Source: Thalassotalea psychrophila
GTDB taxonomy: Bacteria > Pseudomonadota > Gammaproteobacteria > Enterobacterales > Alteromonadaceae
Direction: 5' to 3'
Length of the DNA: 64,000 nucleotides
NCBI RefSeq assembly: GCF_031583595.1
Contig: NZ_CP134145.1
Coordinates: 3,038,001 to 3,102,000 of the forward strand
The translations under genes and the position numbers were made by a program. Below, piece after piece: positions 1 to 6,867 of the stretch (positions are counted from its first letter, which is position 1; each line of letters begins with the position of its first letter). The notes beneath the pieces are model-generated. The model did no database searches, had not been told where the DNA came from, and saw nothing but the letters and a program-made list of their open reading frames with translations.

Positions 1-60
1 TGAAGTAACCCTCCCTTTTCCCCATCCATGGTACAGGAGGATAAGCACTTCCCTGTGCAA

Positions 61-97
61 AAAAAACGCCGAACACATTAATGTGTTCGGCGTTTTT
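61..97 (-). terminator. Rho-independent terminator after the cold-shock gene
   Basis: A perfect 26-base palindrome at 67-92 is flanked by six A on the left and five T on the right, so it can end transcription in either direction. It lies 30 bases past the stop of the minus-strand cold-shock gene. Bases 1-60 to its left hold no gene that I can recognise. Confidence 0.85.
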
Positions 98-127
98 AAA
101 AATACTTAATGTAATCTTTAATTTAAA

Positions 128-334
128 TTAAAGAGGAACCACATTAGTAGCACATGGACCCTTCTGGCCTTCGCCTTCAGTGTACTCAACAGATTGACCG
201 TCGTTAAGTGTTGCGTAACCGCCGCCACTTTGGATTTCTGAATGGTGAACGAATAAATCTTTGCCGCCATTTTCAGGAGTGATAAATCCGAAGCCTTTAT
301 CGGCGTTGAACCATTTTACTGTACCTTTACTCAT
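128..334 (-). CDS. Cold-shock protein (CspA family)
   Basis: This 68-residue protein is a single cold-shock domain, the usual length for the family. Both RNA-binding motifs are present: RNP1 KGFGFI at residues 13-18 and RNP2 DLFVHH at 26-31, after the typical start [10 protein letters not shown]. Such proteins bind single-stranded RNA and DNA in the cytoplasm, melting structures or acting as transcription antiterminators. The gene stands alone, with its own terminator and a leader of about 50 bases holding the purine-rich AAAGAGAAG just before ATG. Several paralogues are normal in this group, so cold induction cannot be told from sequence alone. Confidence 0.95.
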   Translation of the reverse strand: MSKGTVKWFNADKGFGFITPENGGKDLFVHHSEIQSGGGYATLNDGQSVEYTEGEGQKGPCATNVVPL

Positions 335-386
335 ATTCTTCTCTTTAATTTAAATTGTATTAATTTACGCGTTGTACTGAAATTTC

Positions 387-392
387 ATTATA
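387..392 (-). promoter_or_regulatory. Probable -10 box of the cold-shock gene
   Basis: Read on the minus strand, TATAAT occurs about 53 bases upstream of the cold-shock ATG. A weak TTCACA lies 19 bases further upstream as a possible -35. The perfect -10 and the position support a promoter with a short leader. The rest of the 335-560 gap is AT-rich and shows nothing else. Confidence 0.4.
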
Positions 393-560
393 GTCGTTAA
401 AAACGGCTTAGTGTGAAAATTCATGATTTTTGTGCAATAAAATATTTTTTTATCTAAAAAACAATATTTTACCTGCCCAATATTGTAAACATAATGCAGT
501 ATATAGCAAGTCTAACCCAGATCATATATATTTTATTATCAAATGTACCAATTAACACTA

Positions 561-1466
561 TTACCAAATACACCAATGATCAATATTTTGTTTTTTTAAA
601 AAATCTTCAGCATTTTCACCTTGTAATAACGCTAATGTTGCAATAAAACCTGCTTGAATACAGTTAGGTGCGGCCACAGTTATAGATTTTGGTGCATTTA
701 GCACCGACCAACCTGTTTTGGGATTTAATATATGGGAGTACCGTTGTCCATTTTTTGATAAGAAACGACGAGCTTCACCACTTGTTGCTATAGCGCCAGC
801 ACTAATTGAAACAATAAAAGGTTGTTTATCTTCAAAACCAGGATGCTCAATACCAACATGCCATGGCTGTCCTGTTAGTTGCGGGCTTGAGGCAGCAACA
901 TCACCACCAAAGTTAATTAATATCGGTATATTAGTTAGCTTCTTAGCAAGCAATAAACTGGTATCTACAGCATATTCTTTACCAAGACCACCTAGATCAA
1001 TCTCCATTCCAGACTCAAGAGTAATCGAATCTTGGGTTAAGGAAATTTTATTGAAACCGACTTTAGGCAGCAACGTTGAAATTTGATTTTGTTTAGGAAT
1101 GCGAGCCCTACCATCAAATTTCCAAGCTTGCCGTAATACACCCGAAGTTATATCAAATGCACCATCACTGATCAGAAAACATTGCTTAGCAAAGTCGAGT
1201 AATTTATAAGTTTCAGCATCTATTGGTACAGCTTGGCCGTTACTGGTATTTATTTTTGAGCATATACTCGATGAAAGATAGCGAGAGTATTTATCTTCAA
1301 TACGCCAAGCTTCATTCGAAACTGCTTCACCAACACGTATGGCTATATTTCTATCGGTTGAATTGATCAGTAATTCACATGGGCTAGCCATAGCATTAAA
1401 TTCAACTTTAAAGCCAAATTCAGTTGAACAATAACTAATATTTCTTTTACGTTTAATTTGAGGCAT
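561..1466 (-). CDS. ApbE-like FAD:protein FMN transferase homologue lacking a metal-ligand Asp
   Basis: The 301 residues match the ApbE fold, which normally moves FMN from FAD to a threonine of a target flavoprotein. Visible blocks are AMASPCELLI (25-34), GAFDITSG (102-109), DLGGLGKEYAVD (157-168), INFGGDV (184-190), TSGEARRF (228-235) and SHILNPKTG (244-252). The C-terminal block ITVAAP (262-267) is followed by QAGFIAT, where the family usually reads ADALAT: the metal-binding Asp is Gly273 here, though Thr277 is kept. There is no signal peptide or lipobox, unlike classical periplasmic ApbE, so the protein looks cytoplasmic. No strong ribosome site precedes the ATG. Activity is uncertain; it could be a degenerate or re-purposed paralogue. 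Confidence 0.8.
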   Translation of the reverse strand: MPQIKRKRNISYCSTEFGFKVEFNAMASPCELLINSTDRNIAIRVGEAVSNEAWRIEDKYSRYLSSSICSKINTSNGQAVPIDAETYKLLDFAKQCFLISDGAFDITSGVLRQAWKFDGRARIPKQNQISTLLPKVGFNKISLTQDSITLESGMEIDLGGLGKEYAVDTSLLLAKKLTNIPILINFGGDVAASSPQLTGQPWHVGIEHPGFEDKQPFIVSISAGAIATSGEARRFLSKNGQRYSHILNPKTGWSVLNAPKSITVAAPNCIQAGFIATLALLQGENAEDFLKKQNIDHWCIW

Positions 1467-1585
1467 AAAGTATTTAAAGGGAATTAATTAAAATCAAAGG
1501 CTTACTTTAATTGGTATTAAACTTTACTATAAGGAGTATTCGAAAAAAACACTAGTAGATTCATTGCTATCATCGATAGGCAGTA

Positions 1586-1658
1586 ATACCAATTCCACTA
1601 ATTATGTGTTCTACTTTTTAGTGAGCAAAAATGAGCAGATAATTAATGGACTTGGTAT
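1586..1658. repeat. MITE-like palindromic element, short form
   Basis: A 73-base element is bounded by near-perfect terminal inverted repeats: ATACCAATTCCACTAATTAT on the left and its imperfect complement ending in TTGGTAT on the right. The same ends bound a longer element at 16408-16568, and one half occurs near 6838-6864. It lies just upstream of the retropepsin-like gene and may carry part of its promoter. Confidence 0.6.
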
Positions 1659-1690
1659 AATAACTTGTGTTCATTTATGAAGGATTAATT

Positions 1691-2926
1691 TTGAGCGTTA
1701 AACTCGTTGTGCTACTAAGTACTTTATTAGCTGTATCTATAGGTACTAACATTTATTTACTAAAAAAAATAAATGAACAAACATTTGTTCAGGGTAATCT
1801 TTATAAAAACAAAACAAATAATGTAATTAAGCAAAACGATAATGTTGCGAACAATGAATCACTTACTCCCCTTGTTGCAGATAACAAGTTAGCTGTACTT
1901 GCCAATAATTATCAAGAAAATAATAAGCAATCAGCAGAAATAAATTTATTAATCGCTAAAGCAGAGCAGTTATTTTTTGCCAACCAATTTATTGCTGCAA
2001 TAGATCATCTTGAACAAATAGCAATGATAAACAAAACTAGCAGTGATTTAGTTAATGAACAATGGCTAGCTGTAGGCAAACAATGGATATTAAATCGAAA
2101 ATTTAGTTTGCTAAGCAGTTTTTTACAAGCTTACTTAGCCAGATTTCCTTTAGATGAACAATGGCTTCAACTTAAAATTGACTGGCTTGTTGCTGTGAAC
2201 AAACCAGATTTGGCAATGACTATATATTATCAATTAATCGCAAATGCATTTAATCGAGATAAAGAAGAATCATGGAGTCATCAAGCCCATCAGCTTTTTC
2301 AACATCATATTAAAACGTTAAAAAACCAAAAATCATGGCAGAGCATAATAAATTTTTCTAAGCCACTTATAGTTAATGATATCGATTACCCACCCTATCA
2401 GCTTGCCCTTGCGGAAGCCTACATTCATCTTAATGAGATTGAAACAGCCATAAATTATTTAGAAAATATTAAGTACGGGAATAATTACACAACTCAAATT
2501 AATGCCTTAAATACATTAATCGACTCGATAGTATTAGCCGATGAAGGGATAAAATTAACTCAACAAGGCCAACATTATATTGTCGAAGCAATATTAAATA
2601 ACCAACATACTGCACAGTTAATGATCGATACCGGAGCATCTTTAACTGTAATTTCTACGGCTTTTTATCAAAAATTATTAAGCACTGACAATATAAAAAC
2701 AAAACGTAAATTAAACATCAATACAGCAGGTGGTAATGAGACAGCATTTTCAATAACTATTGATGAATTTTGGTTAGCTGGTAGAGCGGTATATGATTTT
2801 GAAGTCGTCGTCATGGATTTAAATAATTTCGACAAAGCTGATGGCTTATTAGGGATGAATTTTTTACAGCATTTTAAATTTGAAATTGATCAAAAAAATG
2901 CATTGTTATTTTTAACTCCACATTAG
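1691..2926 (+). CDS. Membrane-anchored retropepsin-like aspartic protease
   Basis: A TTG start at 1691 is chosen because GAAGGA lies six bases upstream; an in-frame GTG at 1667 has no such site. The 411-residue product begins with one membrane segment (residues 5-24), followed by an asparagine- and lysine-rich linker. A helical region (about 80-275) resembles TPR repeats. The C-terminal domain is a single-lobe, retroviral-type aspartic protease: LMIDTGASLTVIS has the catalytic Asp at about residue 313, and DGLLGMNFLQHF matches the later conserved Gly-Met block. Family members act as dimers in the periplasm, with mostly unknown substrates. It is a single gene, with a dispersed repeat upstream and no partner to suggest a role. 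Confidence 0.75.
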   Translation: MSVKLVVLLSTLLAVSIGTNIYLLKKINEQTFVQGNLYKNKTNNVIKQNDNVANNESLTPLVADNKLAVLANNYQENNKQSAEINLLIAKAEQLFFANQFIAAIDHLEQIAMINKTSSDLVNEQWLAVGKQWILNRKFSLLSSFLQAYLARFPLDEQWLQLKIDWLVAVNKPDLAMTIYYQLIANAFNRDKEESWSHQAHQLFQHHIKTLKNQKSWQSIINFSKPLIVNDIDYPPYQLALAEAYIHLNEIETAINYLENIKYGNNYTTQINALNTLIDSIVLADEGIKLTQQGQHYIVEAILNNQHTAQLMIDTGASLTVISTAFYQKLLSTDNIKTKRKLNINTAGGNETAFSITIDEFWLAGRAVYDFEVVVMDLNNFDKADGLLGMNFLQHFKFEIDQKNALLFLTPH

Positions 2927-2970
2927 ACCAAACAGACATACCACAACAAACGCCTACAATGTTGTTGTTA

Positions 2971-3240
2971 TTAGGCTGCACATTTATGCAATTGCCCAGC
3001 AGGCTGTTGCAACGGCAATACTTTATTACTCAGTATTTGTTGTTTTTCTTGTAACAACAATGCTGCCATCAACTTATAATCAATATACTTAGCTACCATG
3101 GCTAATATTAAACTAGCCAATGGAAAGTACAGTAAAGCGTACAAAATTTGCCATTGAAAACTTATTTCGATGATTAATGGTGTTGCAACAATAATTGAAG
3201 CAACAGTACGGTAAAAGGTAATTTGGCTGCGAGTGATCAT
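2971..3240 (-). CDS. Small two-helix membrane protein, unknown function
   Basis: The start at 3240 is chosen because AGGACAGGAAA lies directly before that ATG; a longer reading from 3303 lacks a ribosome site. The 89-residue product has two hydrophobic stretches (about 10-28 and 31-50), then a charged and glutamine-rich tail. I recognise no family. The gene lies downstream of, and in the same direction as, the LysR gene. A 27-base palindrome in its promoter region resembles one in the lysR-yeeE divergent region, so it may belong to the same small regulon. Confidence 0.6.
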   Translation of the reverse strand: MITRSQITFYRTVASIIVATPLIIEISFQWQILYALLYFPLASLILAMVAKYIDYKLMAALLLQEKQQILSNKVLPLQQPAGQLHKCAA

Positions 3241-3327
3241 TTTCCTGTCCTTATCAAAACTTAGTATTTGTTGATAAGGCAAATAATAGAAATTGAACGG
3301 CATTTTTACAAAAGGATAATATTCACT

Positions 3328-3354
3328 CTATAGATGAATTAAATTCACCTATAG
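3328..3354. promoter_or_regulatory. 27-base palindrome, possible LysR operator
   Basis: CTATAG, TGAATT, AATTCA and CTATAG are arranged symmetrically around 3341 with only two asymmetric pairs besides the centre. The site lies 88 bases upstream of the small membrane gene and just past the lysR stop. The core AGATGAATTAAA recurs in the lysR-yeeE intergenic region. It has no GC-rich stem and no T-run, so an operator is more likely than a terminator. Confidence 0.45.
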
Positions 3355-3365
3355 AATTCTATCTA

Positions 3366-4286
3366 TTAACTTGAACTGGCAATAGCACTAGAAGTACAGC
3401 TTGCTAGCCCGGGGAATTTTTCAAGCCAATCTAAAAAACAGTGTATTTCATGTCGATTTTTGTCTTCTTTACGATAAACCGCGTAAAGTGACAAGGGATA
3501 GTTCACCGTGAGATCAAACGGGTTAATAAGTAATTTTCGTTCTAATAATAAATTTTCAATAGGGAGCATTGCAAGAGCTAAGCCTAACCCCTGCTCTGCT
3601 GCTTGTAAGGCTGTATCGTAATTACTAAACGTTAGCTGGTGTTTTAAAGCTAAATCATTAATATCAAATGCTTTGGCCCACGTTTGCCAAATACTGTCCA
3701 TGTTGGATAAATCGATAAGTGGCACATCACCTAGCTGTGATAAATCAGTTAAGTTATATTTATTTACAAATTCAGTTGTGCAAACTGCAGCAATTTTAAT
3801 ATCCATTAACTTTCTTACTTCAACGCCTTCCCAATCTCCCCGGCCAATTCGGATCGCTAAATCAAAATCTTCATAACGTAAATCTGCAACATTCATGCCT
3901 GTTTCTATTCGGATATCAATATCTGCATGTGCTTGTTGAAAAGAATTTAATTGTGGAATTATGACGTTTGCTGCCATAGTAGGAAATGTTGATATTTTAA
4001 GACTAGGCGATAGGTATTTATTTTTAATCGACTTAGTCCCCTGCTCAAGTAAAGCTAGTGACTGTTGAACGTAATCGAGGTACATTTTACCTGCAGCATT
4101 TACTTTTACGCCTCGTGATTTACGAATAAATAATTCAAAACCGATAAACTCTTCCAAGGATTTAATTTGGTGGCTCACAGCAGACGGGGTTATAAAAAGC
4201 TCCTCACTGGCAAGTTTAAAACTTTCAAGTCTTGCTGCCGATTCAAAAATACTAAATAGATGTAATGCTGGTAATTTTCTAGACAT
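3366..4286 (-). CDS. LysR-family transcriptional regulator (GcvA-like)
   Basis: The 306 residues have the usual LysR layout: an N-terminal winged helix-turn-helix (about 5-65, with FITPSAVSHQIKSLEEFIG) and a periplasmic-binding-like effector domain (about 90-295). The start MSRKLPALHLFSIFESAARL and the domain spacing resemble the GcvA branch, though sequence does not fix the ligand. The gene is divergent from the YeeE/YedE pair with 95 bases between them, the classical arrangement for a LysR regulator and its target. A palindrome in that gap suggests self-regulation and control of the transporter genes. Confidence 0.88.
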   Translation of the reverse strand: MSRKLPALHLFSIFESAARLESFKLASEELFITPSAVSHQIKSLEEFIGFELFIRKSRGVKVNAAGKMYLDYVQQSLALLEQGTKSIKNKYLSPSLKISTFPTMAANVIIPQLNSFQQAHADIDIRIETGMNVADLRYEDFDLAIRIGRGDWEGVEVRKLMDIKIAAVCTTEFVNKYNLTDLSQLGDVPLIDLSNMDSIWQTWAKAFDINDLALKHQLTFSNYDTALQAAEQGLGLALAMLPIENLLLERKLLINPFDLTVNYPLSLYAVYRKEDKNRHEIHCFLDWLEKFPGLASCTSSAIASSS

Positions 4287-4307
4287 AAATAGTAAAAGTA
4301 ATATTCC

Positions 4308-4335
4308 ATAGTACAGATGAATTAAACTATACTAT
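4308..4335. promoter_or_regulatory. 28-base imperfect palindrome in lysR-yeeE divergent promoter
   Basis: ATAGTA at the left pairs with TACTAT at the right, around an AATT centre, with about six mismatched positions in all. It shares AGATGAATTAAA with the palindrome at 3328-3354. It lies 22 bases from the lysR start and 47 bases from the yeeE start, where a LysR-type site would be expected. Confidence 0.45.
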
Positions 4336-4381
4336 ATCAACTACAAAAAAGTTAAATAAATGTTAACTCTATGGATGTGAC

Positions 4382-4804
4382 ATGACAGAATTTACTCCTT
4401 TAAGTGCGTTGATTGGTGGCTTAATCATTGGTTCATCAGGTTTACTACTTTTATTGCTAAACGGGAAAATTGCCGGAATTTCAGGGATTTTTGCTCAAGT
4501 ATTCAATAAATTTCCAATTACATTAAGCTGGCAAGTCTTTTTCATGCTTGGCTTAATTTTAGGGCCCTTACTGGCTATGCCTTTTGGCTTTGTTTTACCT
4601 CAACAAATTGATCTTAGTTGGTCAGCTATTATCGTTGGAGGTTTCTTCGTTGGTTTTGGCTCTAGATATGGCTCAGGTTGTACAAGTGGTCATGGTATTT
4701 GTGGCATAGGTCGTTTTTCAAAACGTTCAATTGTCGCAACAATAACATTTATGGGTTCAGCGATTATTACCGTTTATCTAATTCGTCATATTTTAGGAGC
4801 ATAA
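4382..4804 (+). CDS. YeeE/YedE-family inner-membrane protein (sulfur transport type), first half
   Basis: This 140-residue hydrophobic protein has about four membrane segments and the motif GSGCTSGHGICG (about residues 99-110), which holds the Cys and His typical of YeeE/YedE channels. Full YeeE of the thiosulfate-uptake type is a single long chain; here the family is split over two adjacent short genes, as in PmpA/PmpB-type pairs. The next gene starts two bases after this stop, so the two are probably made together and form one channel. A role in thiosulfate or related sulfur-compound import is inferred from the family. Confidence 0.8.
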   Translation: MTEFTPLSALIGGLIIGSSGLLLLLLNGKIAGISGIFAQVFNKFPITLSWQVFFMLGLILGPLLAMPFGFVLPQQIDLSWSAIIVGGFFVGFGSRYGSGCTSGHGICGIGRFSKRSIVATITFMGSAIITVYLIRHILGA

Positions 4805-4806
4805 CT

Positions 4807-5238
4807 ATGGCATTAGCTAATAACACACCGGCAAATAATTTAGTTGCATTAGTTTGTGGCTTAGTTTTTGGTGCAGGCTTAACCGTGGCGCAAATGGTTG
4901 ACCCACAGAAGGTACTCAATTTCCTTGATGTTATTGGTCAATGGGATGCCAGCTTAGCCTTCGTTATGGGCGGAGGGTTGATCATTTACATTCTCGGTTA
5001 TCAACTTTTGGTAAAACGAATGAAAAAACCAATATTGAGCAATACTTTCGATCTGCCAGCCGCTAAAAATGTCGATAAAAAGTTACTTATTGGTGCTGGA
5101 ACTTTTGGTATAGGTTGGGGAATATCAGGAATTTGTCCTGGGCCTGCCATAGCTAATCTCAGTGTTGGAAATGAAAAAATATTGGTCTTCATTCTAATAA
5201 TGTTTGTCGGTATGTTTGTGGCAAGAAAATTAAACTAG
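4807..5238 (+). CDS. YeeE/YedE-family inner-membrane protein (DUF6691 type), second half
   Basis: The ATG at 4807, directly after the preceding gene, gives MALANNTPANNLVALVCGLV; a longer reading in this frame only overlaps the upstream gene. The 143-residue product has about four membrane segments. Its second conserved block is GWGISGICPGPA (about residues 105-116), again a Cys within a glycine-rich turn, matching the C-terminal half of YeeE proteins. It pairs with the upstream gene as a probable two-subunit sulfur-compound channel. Substrate not determined. Confidence 0.8.
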   Translation: MALANNTPANNLVALVCGLVFGAGLTVAQMVDPQKVLNFLDVIGQWDASLAFVMGGGLIIYILGYQLLVKRMKKPILSNTFDLPAAKNVDKKLLIGAGTFGIGWGISGICPGPAIANLSVGNEKILVFILIMFVGMFVARKLN

Positions 5239-6016
5239 CAGTTTTCTACGTCCATTTGCACTAATATGATGCGTTATTTACGCTGTTGATAACTAAGTTG
5301 GAACGTTAAAAATGGCGCATTACTTCTGACGGATAATAAATACAGCACAATTTAAAAATTGTTTTTTTGTACAAATTAAATACTTACCAAGTATCTAAGT
5401 CATTATTTTAAATGACTTAGACTCAATATTTAAAACATAGAGTCAAACTGACTAACATTTCGTAGTAAACAATTTGCCCTCCCCCCTCCGCACAGCCTTT
5501 AACTTAAGGGCTGTAGCAATATACAGTACTATGTACAAATTTAACTCAAATATTAAAATCTATGCCACTTATTTTCAGCATATTAAGTTTTAAAATTAAT
5601 TTCATTGCAAAGTTCGTTTATTCATTTTTGCTGAATATTATGCAAAAGCTCAAAATCATCAAACACATGGGACTAAATATTTCGACAATATTACCTGTGC
5701 ATAACTTTGTGCATAAACCATTTGCCCTTATAAAATGCGGACTATAAGGTAAGCTATGATTTACAATTACAGAATTTTGTAAGATTACATTGCAGTTACA
5801 TTTTAATTACAGTACACAAGTTGGCAAATTAAAAAGTTTTGCACAGAATCAGTGGATAACTTTTCGCACCCCCTATTCTTATTGCCCTTAAAATTTGCAA
5901 GCGTTTTTTATTAAAATTTTTATAATATTTTCACGTGAATTTTCATTCATTCTTTAATTAACAATTATTCTAAAAATGCTATTCTTTACTCCAAAATAGT
6001 ATAAGGCGACAAATAT
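5239..6016. other. Long gene-less AT-rich region with two small hairpins
   Basis: No convincing gene is visible in these 778 bases; a 61-codon reading at 5562-5747 has no ribosome site and an unlikely composition. Two hairpins can be seen: CTAAGTCATT with AATGACTTAG at 5395-5420, and ACAGCC with GGCTGT at 5492-5514. Neither has a clear T-run. One of them may end the yeeE operon transcript. Confidence 0.4.
5958..5985 (+). promoter_or_regulatory. Possible promoter of the NAD-binding protein gene
   Basis: TTAACA at 5958-5963 and TATTCT at 5980-5985 are separated by 16 bases and lie 32 bases before the start codon. Both boxes differ from consensus at two positions. The assignment rests only on spacing and location. 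Confidence 0.3.
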
Positions 6017-6703
6017 ATGAAATCTGTTTTACTGTTTGGCTCTTCAGGACTTACCGGCCAACATTGTTTACAATTTTTGCTAGAAAGTGATCAATACAAT
6101 CGTGTAGTTATCGCAGTTAGGCGCCCGATATTGATTACACATGAAAAACTTAGCCAAGTGATTGTCGATTTTGATGTTCTAGACAACGAGAGCAACTTAT
6201 TTGCTGTTGATGAAGTATATTGTTGCTTGGGTACAACCATTAAAAAGGCAGGTAGTCGTATTGCATTTTCTAGCATTGATCTTAACTTAGTTATTACTAT
6301 TGCCAAATTAGCTAAAATTCATAGAGTAAAAAAATTCTTAGTGGTTAGTGCACTAGGCGCGAACCCTAAATCCAGCTCATTTTACAATCAAACAAAAGGA
6401 AAAATGGAGGCCAAGTTGAAAACCTTAAATTTAAATGCAACCTATGTATTTAGACCAAGTTTATTGCTGGGTGACAGAAATGAGTTTAGATTGGCAGAAC
6501 ACATTACAGCCATCTTATGTAATGTGTTCTCATTCGTGTTTATAGGCCCACTAAAAACGTTAAAGCCCATTGAAGCTAAAGTTTTAGCAAAAGCAATGGT
6601 CACAATTGCTAATAATGAGCAACCTAGCTTGCCATTTCAAATAATAGAAAATCAAGCCATCAAAGATGTTGTTAAGCTAATACCAGTTCGCGTAATAATG
6701 TGA
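6017..6703 (+). CDS. NAD(P)-binding Rossmann-fold oxidoreductase-like protein (atypical SDR, TIP30/YbjT-like)
   Basis: The 228 residues start with a nucleotide-binding motif, LLFGSSGLTGQHCLQFLL (about 5-22), the glycine pattern of atypical short-chain dehydrogenases. A conserved CCLGTTIKKAGS block and the VVSALGA strand follow, as in NmrA, YbjT and HTATIP2 relatives; FYNQTKGKMEAKL supplies a Y-x(3)-K-like pair. Many such proteins bind NADP without a known reaction, so no substrate is assigned. AAGGCGA lies a few bases before ATG. It stands alone after a long gene-less stretch. Confidence 0.75.
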   Translation: MKSVLLFGSSGLTGQHCLQFLLESDQYNRVVIAVRRPILITHEKLSQVIVDFDVLDNESNLFAVDEVYCCLGTTIKKAGSRIAFSSIDLNLVITIAKLAKIHRVKKFLVVSALGANPKSSSFYNQTKGKMEAKLKTLNLNATYVFRPSLLLGDRNEFRLAEHITAILCNVFSFVFIGPLKTLKPIEAKVLAKAMVTIANNEQPSLPFQIIENQAIKDVVKLIPVRVIM

Positions 6704-6837
6704 TCAATTGAGGATGATTTAGAACAACTAAAATTTTGGATAGATAGTTATTCATATCTTTTTAAAATTTCAGGACGTATCAAGCTTTATAAACATTCCC
6801 GAAGGGTAACTTATACGTAGTTTCTATAAGTTACTCA

Positions 6838-6864
6838 ATGAGCAGATAATTATACGGATTGGTA
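6838..6864. repeat. Half copy of the ATACCAA-family palindromic element
   Basis: The stretch reading ATGAGCAGATAATTA and then GGATTGGTAT matches the right end of the element at 1586-1658, including GAGCAGATAATTA. No matching left end is seen, so this looks like a remnant next to the ligase stop codon. Confidence 0.4.
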
Positions 6865-6867
6865 TAA

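Noticed and set aside
5562..5747. 61-codon frame in the long gap
   Set aside because: No ribosome site, hydrophobic low-complexity content from AT-rich DNA, and no neighbour support.
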